A model generated the notes under the pieces. It worked only from the letters and a program-made list of their open reading frames with translations, had not been told where the DNA came from and ran no database searches. From Dipylidium caninum (Eukaryota > Platyhelminthes > Cestoda > Cyclophyllidea > Dipylidiidae): a DNA stretch of 64,000 bases. Positions 1 to 11,700 of the stretch are shown here, one piece after another. Location of the stretch: positions 124,001 through 188,000 of the forward strand of contig QEYB01001132.1 of the NCBI GenBank assembly GCA_017562135.1, given 5' to 3'. The stretch's first letter is position 1. Every line of letters begins with the position of its first letter. The position numbers were made by a program, and so were the translations under genes.

Positions 1-103
1 ACGAAAAAGTTAGCGATCAACTATGTCAAAAGCGCGCAAAAAAACAGGATCTGGTGACATGTGCCCGTCGACTAGCTTGACTGACTTTTCAGATGGAGCT
101 CAC

Positions 104-3100
104 CTCCTGGCGCAAACCGTCGAGGTAGAGTTCACTGCTAACTGACTGAAGTGTCCGCATGTATTGTGCAGCAAAGGACTCAGAGGAAGTAGCCTCCTCT
201 TTTCCCACTTCTACCGCGACTGAATTCGGCGAATACGGCATCATCTGAGAAAAATACAACACAGAGACAGTTGTCTATGAGTCTATGAGGTCAGTCCATA
301 CCTCACTCAAATCGCCTCAATTGTTTGGAGGCACGATTTCAGGGCTAGCCAGTAGGTCACAGTAACCTTTTCGTTATTCTCCCCAACAAGATGGGCTGAT
401 TCCGGGTTGTGAGGACGGAAAGGCTAACAGTTACCGTGGTTGACTGGACAAGGTTAAAATTGATATTCGGACAGGCCTATATTAGTTAGTCGCGATTTTT
501 AACTGATATATCTAATTTAGTGTGCAGGATCCACCCTACCACCAGCAGTGGATGACTCTTCCACGAATTAGTAATTGGATCGCGGTGACTTTGAGGGGCC
601 AATTACCTGAGGGATCCCAGCCACGAACTGATAGGCCACACCCGTCCACAGCATATCCTCCTATTGTCAAACATGAAGAAAAAACAACCTCGTGATTTCA
701 ATGTGACTTCGACCAGACCATACTGACGACGACGCAGGTGTACAAACCTTTTCGGTGGAAACCATTCGGGAGAAAGGACTTTTGAAGATGGTGGCTAGGT
801 CATTTCTCCTACAAATTTTTACACATATCCTCCTTCCTCAACACCAATGTTAGTAGCGCTGGTTTTCTCACGACAATATGCGCCTAAAAATGGACAAAAA
901 ATTGGGAGGATGGGGTGGAAGTTATTTTCGGCACTCGGAAGATCGAATTAATGGTTGAAGTAAATCTTGAGATGCCATCGTGCGTACTAGCAACAATTCA
1001 CCTTGACAATGAGATAGATCCGCTCGGTGGAAGGGGTAATCTTGTTGAGAAGGTCACTCTTGTGCAGATTCGAGTCCCAGGACGCCAAGGCGCCAATCAA
1101 AGTTGCGTAGGTTTTGATTAGGGGCAGGGTGACGAAGGCTTCCCCCTCCTTTAAGCATGCCTCTTCACCCTCGAGGTAGGAGTGCGCACCCGCCTTCGCC
1201 GGTTTGTTAGATGACCCGTCTAGGCATGGGATTGACAGATAACACTCGGGTAACCCCCCGGCCAAATGTTGCTGATCTAGTCCAAGTGCTGATAATAACT
1301 TGCCTTCAGTGTTAACGAAGATGAGGGGAGTGTGCTCCTCCAGTCCGGGTGGTGGAGTCTCAATTGCCGGAGCACCGGGTAGACTGGAACCAGCGGGAGG
1401 TACGAGGATAGCATCTCGTTCTTGAATGGAGGAGACCCAACGATTTAGAAGGTAGCCTTCCTTGGCCTCATCCGCTGAATCTCTCTGTCGTTTCTTCGCC
1501 AGCTTTAAACATACATGGGGGTTCGGTCGCGTTAGTCGCACTAGTCATATTTTATGTCTTTTGCAGGCGATACAACTTACGATTTGCAAGTTTTTTTGAA
1601 GGTATGACTGCCACTCATCCATAGCATTGCACCACTTGTGACGCACCATCTCAAGGTCGTACTCCTGATAGGAGTCGGGTGCGGCTCGATTCCGGCAGTA
1701 GTTATTTTGGCCATTTTCAAAGTCTGCGAACGATCTTGTTACACAGCCTACAGAGACCTAATGTAAAGTAGCCACTCGAAGAAGCAAACAACTACCTGGG
1801 AAACTGTATCGCAAAGAAGGGGTAGGACACCGCTCTCCTTCCTACTGAGTTCATTAGGCCGAATGAGCACCCTAATGCGCCGGTTCAAGCCCTGGCGCAA
1901 CTGATAAATCCCGCCCGTTTAACATCGGAGGCGGGGATGACGGACACCTTCTTAAAGCTGCCCTAAAATGATTAGTGAGTGAATGATGTTTGATTCTGGT
2001 AACTTGGTACAAGGCGGGGATGGTGACGATCATAGGCCGTTTAAATATGGGCAGGATTGTGAAAATTTGAGGCTAAGGGGGCGTCATGCGGGCGACTGAG
2101 AGCTGAACGGTGAAAGGGAGGCGGACAAGGATGATTGCACTACTGAATGATCAACTAACCTAGTGGACGTTTTCAAGTTAATGAGAGAATGCGGAAGCAA
2201 AAAATCAATTAACCAATGCCTGCAAAGCCTTGGTGGCCGGCCAATAAAGATGACAGGGCAAAATGTCATTCTGATAACCTCCAGTCTGAGAACGCTTAAT
2301 GCATGTCATGCGAGTAGTAATTGTTCCGCATTCTGGTTAGGATTGATCCGTGAAGTTGTAAGAAAAAATGCTTCGATTTGTTGAAGGCATCCACTCCACT
2401 TACTTCCCTTCCGCTCACATGATGAGTTCGAAATTGTCGCTCAACTGTTTAGTCATAGTTGACAAGTTTAAACAAGACCACCGATTACTAACTTACGTCT
2501 TCCATTAGTTCTTCAATGGCAACCCAGAAATCCACCCGTCGTTGGACTCTCAACCACTCCTCCGCTAACCTGGAAGCCACTTCGTTGGAGAGTCCGTTCA
2601 TAGGCGAGGCTAGGGCAGTCAGAGCTTGGGAGCCTTGAAGTCCAATCTTCCGTCTGTCCGCTATATCAGACTTGTAACGACGCAATTTCGTTGTTCGCAA
2701 GCGGGATGGACTGCTAGCGCCGTGATGCTGTGGTTGTGGCAATTGGTCTACTGGTTGTCTGGTAGAATTCAAACACATTTGAGTCCGATTGGATGTCATC
2801 CGACGAAGTCGGGTCTTCACTTGTGGCTCCTCCAGATTCCCGTAAACCTTAAATACACGTAGTTGTTAAGGGTAAAATAGGAGAGGTCAGTTGCAGGATT
2901 CATAGGACTAGTAGCTAATGCTTCACTCTGCAGTGTCATCAGACAAGCCTCGATGATGCACTCTTTACCAAGACGGTACAGAAGATAACGGCAAGTAGGG
3001 TTATGCGAGATTAATCCGATTCCTCAAATGAGTGGGGAGGTGGCTGAAATCGTGAAATTGGTGAATCATATGTTTGCCCTGAGATGTCTGTGAAATATCG

Positions 3101-6100
3101 GGGTTGAAGTGACTTAAGTACGACGACAGATGACCACCACCCCTACACTGGACCAGAGCGATAACTCAGCGAAGCGACTCAAGTCATCGCTTGGTTTTGC
3201 CAGTTCAGACAGGTCCTAATGACGCACAGGGCCTACCTCAACGGAGAGCGGATAGTTGGCAAGGCTGTTGAGCGTCTGGCGTGTGAGCGGAAGACGATAC
3301 ACGTGAGTGTTATCAAAGATGCAACGTTGAGTGCGTTCGTACTCCCGGTACTCCCGAGTTGTCGGATCCGGTGGTGTTTGAGACGCGAAAGACTCGAGTT
3401 TGGGCAAGACAACTGTCGGCTCATCAACTCCCAGCATTTGGTAGTGGCAGAGAATCTTCTTGGTGAAGGAATTGGGTATTCCCGTTGCCTCGCTAATAGC
3501 CACCGTCACCTCTACCACATTCCTGGTGAAGAGTGGACGCAAAAGAGATGGGTAGTGACTTTCTAAGGTAACACAAGACTATTCACACCTGTGTTGGCAC
3601 GTCTGCAGTCCACTTTCCGTTAATTAATGGCCAAAATTTACTCACGCGTAAGTAGACCAAAACAGCATTGAATAAATGAACAAATAAGGCTCGGACCCAT
3701 TTAGATTCTGGTACTCTTGGAGACAAGATAGTCAAGTTGGAGTGAGTTAGATATGTCGGTGACTGTTTACTCTCTGGAGCGCCTAAAATATCCATCAACT
3801 CCAAGCCATAGCATGCTTGACGGGGGACTCGAAGACAGGTAAACCCACCCGCCACAATCACAGAGCTCACGGTCCAGAAGGTCGGGGGTCTTCGGGATTT
3901 CAACGAGTTGACCGGAATTGGAGGACTCTGAACGAATAACTGTTGAGATTTGGACGTGAAGGCGTCCAGAAACCTTAAAGAGGACTTGAAAAGGTCAATG
4001 TTCGACGCTAGAAGTAACTGTTTATCTTAAACTTCATATTAATAGGCTCGAGAGAGGTTGCAGGAAGGTATCATGAATGAACACAACGCTAATAATTAAG
4101 AAATAGTAGACTACCTCGCCTTGAGGGTTGAGAATAGGCGTCTGGTAAGAGAATTCACTAATGAATAGAAGACATCGGAGATACAAATTGGCAACACCAA
4201 TCAAAACGAGGTCACCGTTAAGCGATCGAAAATCTGGTTGCCTTGTCAGTGGTTTCTGAAAGGACGGTGAAGTACAATTCAAGCATCAAAACTGCAGAAA
4301 AAGATGTGGACGACTGGAAAAGCTGAATCATGTGGAGGAAGGCTGTTCAATGTTAAGAGGAATTAAGGGTATGGGTCGTTAGACACCGATGTTCAGCTCT
4401 CGAATTCGTCAAGACAAAATTTAATAGAAATAGTACAGACACGCCCCCATGTGGAACTCTTCACTCTTACACAGGAAACACCGAGCGCTTGTATATAAAA
4501 ACAATTTTATTTTCATGGATGAATTCTGGATTCTTGGTCAGAATGGAGAAATTAAATTTAGCAGATATTTGCATAAACAGCTTAAACAGTCGAGGTGGAG
4601 TCTCCCTGGACTGTATCCACGGCATATTTCAAGACCTGACTTCGAAGATTACCGTTTCAACTACCGGGTAACTTGGTCGGAAGTGGGCATAGGATAGAAA
4701 AATGGAGAGGCATACTCGATGAAGTAAACTAGCGGATTCAAACTGAATATAGGAAATATGACTTCCAGGTGGTTCTGAATAATCTTATTTAGCTCGCTGT
4801 ATTTTTCCCACTTATCAAACCTCTCCACGAAGATATGCAACAAAACCTTACCTTCGCTTCGTTGGTCAGATTTGACACAGTGTTGACAGAAACATCGCCA
4901 TCCTCATTAATTTCCCTGTTTGCTTCAAGTTCCCTGAGGTTACATTGCATCCGAGCAATGCTAATGGATCGTTTTCGAACGCCTCCACACTGCATTTCTA
5001 TGATGGGTTCGCACTGCAACTGTCGGTGCTCCTTAAAATAAAAGGAGTTCGAAAAAACTGGATTGCGAGGTGCCGATCAACACGAAATTCCACAGTGTTG
5101 AGAACTTCCTACCTCATGACTAGTCAATTGAAGGTCAAGACGTTACATGTTGGATAACGCAACTCACACGCTTAGCTTGATTGAGGTAATGGATTGGTAC
5201 TTGGAGGGCGACACGATATCTTACATTGCTGCGACTGTCGAGGAGAAGTGTGTTAGCACGTTCCACAAGCAACTTTGCCTGAACGAGCTTCTCGCGGATT
5301 TCCTCGAAGTCTTCCACCGAGACGTTGGGTCTGGAAGATGGAAAGTTTATGCAAATAGGGAACCTCACACCCATTTGGAAAGCCCTGAAAAGTGAAAGCA
5401 AACCTGGGCGGGTTGGATGTCGCAGAGGAGTAGGGATGGCTCGAGAGAACATTCCGACGGTGCGACCCAAATGCAGGACTGTCGCGATGATTGTCGAGCG
5501 GCCGTTGGGTCGAAGTGCCGCATGGAGTCGACGCAAATGGGCTCCTTCGAAGTCGGCGCGGTGTTAACGGCCCATCTTTTACAGTGAAAGGGATATTGTG
5601 TGAACCTACGCCAATTGCTCGACTAAATGATGTTTTCTTACGCCCGAGATATAATTTTCCCTTGAATCCACGCGCCGTACTTATGCGACGCGTCCCTTTA
5701 ATGAAATTGTCAAGTTATGTATTTGTGGCACTGCAGCAATGCGCATTATTTTTTAGGCTAATGAATCGAAGACTCAAAATCTGTTGATTAAAGCTATCTT
5801 TCTTTACTGACTCACGAATTTGACTGATGCGATTAGTCACAACCCCAGACGCGCGCTCGTTGGAGGCGCACGAATGCGAAGGTAACTCGCATGCTGATTG
5901 GTTGGCTGAGTCGAAGCGCTCATCATCGATCGATAAACAGCTGATACGCACTCAAGCTCTTGTGCGTTGAGATCCATTGCGAAGGCCCCCGCTAAATGAC
6001 GCTATCTCCTACTCCTCCTGCCCTCCCCACCCCACCTCGGAGTCAGTGAACCAATGAGGCACCAAAATGTAAACAACCTTGAGTTTGGGGTGAAAAGCCA

Positions 6101-6802
6101 GACAACTTTGTCGCTATAGCGACAAAATGGACATCACTTGTTTAACACAATGATAAAACCGAAATAATGGTATCCTATTCTTTTTCTTCACAGTAAATCC
6201 ATAAAACAATATTAATTGAGTTCAATTTTCATAAGATTTAACTGACTCGTCAATTCGAGAGCCACCTCAATACTCCAACCTATTTGGGTCGATTTTAGAA
6301 ATTTGAGTGAAGCCAAGACATCCACAAAGGAGTGTTTATTCTCTTACCAAAGTGTTTACGTTTAGTCAAGACGGCGGATTTGTGTAGTTGAAGAGCACAC
6401 AAGACAGGCAGAGTGGATTGATTAAGAGATTAGCAAAGAAAAGACCGCTTTATCTTACTTGCATCCGTCCTTGATGGTTCGCGACATCGCATCCGAATGA
6501 TGGGCTGTTGATTGAAGCCCGGAGACTACAAGATAGAAGTTTACTTCTTGCTCTATCTATGCAATTTTCTTTTCAAGGCAATAAAACTCAGTATCTTCTT
6601 TATAACCACGTAGTAACATCAAAGGCGTTTGTCTGAGTTACAGACTTTGAGGGAGTTTTATGATGGAGTCAGCGGTACCGATAGGGTAACTGGGATCGTA
6701 GCATTTATGCGTACTTACGAAGTCGTTTGGTGGATTGTCTTCCGCCATTTCATTGGGGAGATTTTCGACTAATTGCAGTTTTGGTACCGGTCTACGATTC
6801 AT
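104..6802 (-). CDS. KIF13: KIF13-type kinesin-3 tail protein (partial at left edge; motor and FHA domains not seen)
   Basis: Exons, 5' to 3' on the minus strand: 6719-6802, 6459-6525, 5404-5575, 5168-5330, 4852-5031, 4763-4822, 4115-4255, 3849-3973, 3237-3522, 2497-2847, 1805-1962, 1581-1757, 1002-1502, 813-883, 748-778, 607-660 and 104-244. At least 921 codons are visible and the 3' end lies beyond base 1. The order follows KIF13A/B after the FHA domain: VRYRVALQVPI, LIGVANLYLRCL with GEVSGRLHV, EATGIPNSF, the EEWLRVQRRVDFWV segment, YQLRQGLNRRI, GCVTRSF, DSYQEYDLEMVRHKW, RDAILVPPAGSSLPGAP, ERIYLIVK and LTLVLRK. Phases agree at every junction except inside 1805-1962, which lacks one base. 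The family carries cargo along microtubules, but no motor signature was found upstream before the MAP1 gene. The ATG at 6802 lies 9 nt after a splice acceptor, so the true 5' end may be a trans-splice site. Identity is firm; the N-terminus is uncertain. Confidence 0.85.
1900..1915 (-). other. Apparent 1-nt deletion (frameshift) in a conserved KIF13 exon
   Basis: Exon 1805-1962 is flanked by phase-0 junctions but is 158 nt long, one short of a multiple of three. Upstream of this point it reads KKVSVIPASDVKRAGF in one frame. Downstream it reads QLRQGLNRRIRVLIRP in another. Both halves match consecutive KIF13 sequence. One extra A in the AAA run at 1906-1908 (T on the coding strand) would join them. 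Confidence 0.8.
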
Positions 6803-6811
6803 TGTGGTCTT

Positions 6812-8776
6812 CTGTGCAAGAGATTTCAAAAGGGAGGAGGAGGAAGAGTATGACAGACTCTTTTCTAGACTGGAAGTCTTCTATTGATGCCCAGACAAAA
6901 AAATTTAGATGAGTGAAAAAGGGCGTCAATGGCCAAATGCGAGTCATCAAGCCATAAGGTGGCATCTCAACATTACACAAAAGCCGGACGATGCGTAGCT
7001 CGAATGAATAGAACAAAAAGATATTTATAGAAGCATAATCAAATTACATACCGCCTTTAGACGTTAAAACCACATGCAGAGGAGTGTCTTCAGCGAAAGT
7101 TAAATAATCCTCATTGAAAAGATAGGCACCGAGTGCAGTGAAAATCACCGTTTTTGTCACAAGTTGAGTCGATTTGAGTGCCCAACGGAATATGAGCACG
7201 AAAATCTCATTGACGTGCATAAATACGATTGTGCCATTAGCCTATTCACGCACGCAAGCACACACGCACGCAAGCACACACGCACAAAGGTGCACCCACG
7301 TAACCACACATCCGCCTTCTGCGAGTATCACCTGCCGGTTGGCGGTTCATTGCGGTTTGATGTAGGTGAATGTAACGGGAATACATTCAACTATCTTGTT
7401 GGACAACCGTAATTAGGCCTCAATGGCCGTGGGTAAAGGTCTTCTTCTTCAGTCAAGCGACCTTAGGGCCACCATGACACACGGTTTCCTGGAGCAGCCT
7501 AGGAAACACAAACTAACGAAGATGCCAATTATAGGGAGTGACTATCTCCCATGACTATATGTACTACGGAAACGGTTAAATACAATTCTAACATTTACAT
7601 TAAGGAGAGCGAACGCTACTTCCAAACAAATAAGTAGCTTCACCACCACGTGGTTCGCAGCCTATCCACGATAGCAAACACCACTAAAAGGGCTCGATGT
7701 ATCTAAACGATCACTGATGGATTTTCCACAATCTCTCCTAAATCCCACTGTTTCACTGTCGATTAACCTTAAACAGTTAACCCTAACAATTTCAGCCTAC
7801 CTTTGTTTAAACGCCCGAAGTCGGTATAAGTGAGAGAGAATAGAAAAAATACCACACCATGTACCACTTTATATTTACTCATCCCAAACAATACCATCAA
7901 ATGTGTACCACAGGGTAGCCAATAAAATGAAAATGTGTGAGTTTTGTGACTGAGGTTAAACAAAGATTTCCCCCCTCTCATAGTGGAGAAGATTTTCAGA
8001 GATTTAGCGACCTGAAAAGCGACCAAGGGAGATTGGAGAGTTTTCACCGTTATGACCTGAAAAAAACCGTCTCAAACGATGTAACCGAGTTGTATAGCAC
8101 TTCTCATTGAATCAAAAAACATCCATTCACGGGAATAAAACGAGGTTGACTACCGCGTTCGTTGTCATTTCAACACACTGAACCTTGGTGATATACCGCC
8201 TCCATCGTCTCATCCGCCAGGTGGTAAGCGAATCCACCAATGTACAAAGACAACCCCCCTCGCGACCTCTACGTTAACTTTTCCCCCCTAAGCACCCATT
8301 ACGGAAGCGAAGTTTGGAGTTTACAATGGCTTCTCGCCCTACATAGCAAATCCCCCATTGAGTTGTATTCCCTCATACCCCGATTAAACTCCGATTTGTC
8401 TACGTGATAAGCCCTGTTCGTATGGTTAAGTCAGAGGATGTGTCCAGAAAGTCAAAACATCGCTTTCGCGAAGTTTTACAAACATCGCTTCGAAGCAAAT
8501 TAAATTTCAGTTCCTACCTTACTGCAGTATCGAGGGGGTTGATTCGATAAAAAGAACAGTCGTAAGCTAATAATGTATTATTTACGAAGGAAACAAAAGA
8601 CCTACTAAACTGATATAGTGGAAAGAAAAACGAAAAATGAGGAAGCAAGGAACCAAGAGGGAGAATCAAATGCGGCATTATTAGGGGGGAAAATAGTGAC
8701 AGCATAATCAGGCGCAAAAAAAGAACAACAAGTAGAAGAATACTACGATGACACCAAATTTTCACTTCGTAATGAC
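6812..8776. other. Intergenic region between the KIF13-like and MAP1 genes
   Basis: No assigned gene. One stretch at about 7050-7105 (minus) is open between an acceptor-like TTTTCAATGAG and a GTATGT donor, and reads YLTFAEDTPLHVVLTSKG. Its phase does not join the next KIF13 exon and its family is not recognised. A CA-rich repeat lies at 7246-7286 (14-nt unit, about two copies). No kinesin P-loop or switch motif was seen here. Confidence 0.4.
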
Positions 8777-11700
8777 CTAGAAGTCAAGACGGAAACCAGG
8801 ACAAGAGAGGCCGTTGTCGCTGCCATCACCGGCGGCAGCATTTTCTGCGGACACCAGTTGGATCGTTGAGCGCTCAGCCACAGTTAGCAGATCAATCTTT
8901 TCGCCTGTGAGACGTTTCTCGTTAAGAGAGGCCCATTCCAACAGGGCGGGTGTGTCGTGGGCCAAAATAAGCGATACCTCATGATCAACGCCTGTTGCTT
9001 TGTCACCTACGAATTGAAAGACGGGTCTAAGGCCCGAAGTAATAAAAAAACAAAGCTAGCTTGATTAGGTGCATCAAAATCTACTGGAGATGGAAGGAGA
9101 TCACCCTTCCAACAATTAGGTTTGGGATTACTTCTTTACAGGGAAATCGCGGCAGTTACAACAGCTGATGGTTAATAGCCGTCTCTCGAGTTAACAAATA
9201 ATGGATAAACAGTAGAACAAATAGTTAGCTACAGCTCATCAACCGGCTGGGAGCGCGGTAGAGAAGGTCGTAAACAGACTGACCCGCCGAAATCTACGAG
9301 GTGAGTCACGGATTTTGACATCTCGTACACCTCGCCTGGGCGAAGCAGTCTAGTAAGAACCCCTACCTTGGTCCTAGGTTAATTATCTCACGGATGAGCT
9401 GGTTTATGGCGACCGAATCAAAAGTGTGAGGAAATCTCAAGGCGTAAACAATATTAAGTCAATAGAGAAATTAGCAGACTTTAAGGCAGTGAAATGAAAA
9501 AGATATTTCAATGGTTAAATAATGCCATAATTGGGGTGATACTACTGAAAACTAATTGAGTAAGCAGATCGTTGTGTACGGTCGGAGAGCGGTGAGTGAA
9601 GAAGTCACATCAAAGTAAGAGCGAGAGGTACCAGCGAAGCTTACTTGGCTTTAAAATGCGGCTGGTGGGTGGAGCTAAGGAGGCATAGAAAAGTAGAGGG
9701 GATGGACCACTCAGTCGAGAAATTAACACAACAGTGAGGCGATTTTACAGGAAACTTGGACTTACCCTGCGTAAATTTCCTCAATTAAACGGAGTAACAA
9801 ACTCAACTTAATTACCCTATCCAAATGGTAAATGTCAAGTATGTCCTGCCATCATTCAAAACAGTCAAGAGAAGCTTGTGCTCAGGTTCAAACCAGTTCT
9901 GGAAAGTCTATTCCAGGTCAGACATCATTCGCGGCGTCGAATACCCTTTCCACCTGACTAGTAGAGGCTTGAAGCCTGGACAGTCAGTGAAAAAGAGTTG
10001 AATTATTTCCCCAGTCTTCGGCGTGCATAACTATGTAAAGAGTGTGAAGCCAACTATTATGGTGTGGCCAGTAGGGGAGAAGAGAGTTTAATGAAAGACG
10101 ACACCTGATATCTTTCCTCTAAAGTTTATACCGTTTTAGAGTAGGGACTAATGATAAACAGCTATTCACCGTGACCATCGTTCTACATCTCAAACATCCA
10201 TATTTGCCAAACATTTGTGCTTCCGAACAAAACAGGATTTTATCAGCAGATATTCACAGTTAGGACATGATGACCTTGAATAAGAAGAACAAACGCACCA
10301 TTCCAGGCTTCCTTGCCGACAACAAGGGCCTTGAGTAGTTCAGCAGTGGGAGCCACAGTAGTGGCGACGTAGTAGCGAGCAAGAACATGTTTGAAGAATT
10401 CAGCGTCTACGAGACTAACATCACCACCACCGGGTAGAAAAGCGACGTCTACAAAAGTGTTTTTTCCTAACTTGTCATACAGGCCTTTGGACGAGCCCAG
10501 AGAGGCTTCATAATATCCCTCAAGATGCGTCGGTGCCGGAGACCCTGACTTTGCGCCTCCCTGCTTTACGTTCTTCACTGAAATGGATAAAATAGGGCCG
10601 AATTTTCATTTGGTACTACCTGTTAATCAAAGAGGCGGGAAGATTGCCCTAAGGAGAGAAATCTCAATTGATAACAGTTGGACGGGAGCATCTTAAGCCA
10701 CAGTAATTGACTCAGACAAAGGGTGCAGAGGCATGGGAAAACAGCGACAAGCTCCGAAAAAGCCTTGTCGGCAGACATGGGCAATCAAGGATAGCATAGA
10801 AAAGGGTGAAGACATTACGTTTGTGAGTGACTAACGCTAATGCACAATACGCATTGATATTTACACAAACCAAACCTATTTTGACAAACGCACACACATA
10901 CGATGTAGTTTCGATGTCCACCTAAGATTTTGCATCGATTTGAAGTAAAACGGAGGCACTGGAATTGCCTACTCACCAGCCGCCGCGTTATTACCAGTAA
11001 GGAAGGGTACAAATTGTCCGACAATATAGCTGTTTCTAAGTTAAATTTGGAATTAAGTAAAGAGGCGCCGAGGAATCGTCGAGAAAGTAATATTTAAAAA
11101 AAGGTCCAGATCGACGGAGATGGGGGCGTTTCCATTGCTCGCCTTTATATCTAGAGAGAGTTCATCCTTCGTCCGACTCCGCAATACCATACTCTACTCG
11201 TATCCGACTTTCCACCCAATTAAACAGAAAGGCATTCGACGCACTGAACAGAATGTTTCGAACGCTGGAATTTTGAAGCGCTATGAATCAAGGTCGTCGG
11301 AGTTGTATTAATGTATTCACATAATTATGAACACCTTCTGCAGTACAGACTAGAAGTTGTGGTTCATGCACCAGGACGCACTGATATATATTGTGGCGCC
11401 ACACACTGCTCGAGCCACGAATCAACCGAGATGGCGTTTATGGAATACAGGCTTTCACCTTCGTTTCGGGTAAGGAAAAGGTGTCTCACCACCCAACGCA
11501 GCGGAAGTCAAGCGATGAAGCCAGGTAACAGAGGACGATACGGCGTCAAGATATAAAGTAGAATTGTTGCCTAGTGTCACTCCAAATAACAGTATCTAGC
11601 GCGATGCTGGACGGGATGGCGTAGAACCTGGGGATGAGAATTGGATTGGATTGGGTTACGAATGGCAACAAGCCTGTAGACGTTATGGCGACTGTACCTC

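Noticed and set aside
7246..7286. Regular CA-rich repeats that might suggest a CRISPR-like array
   Set aside because: The units are adjacent tandem copies without spacers, in a eukaryotic genome; this is an ordinary minisatellite.
6812..8776. Possible kinesin motor domain hidden in short exons
   Set aside because: No GQTGSGKS-like, SSRSH-like or DLAGSE-like motif was found in any frame on the minus strand by reading. A profile search would be needed to be certain.
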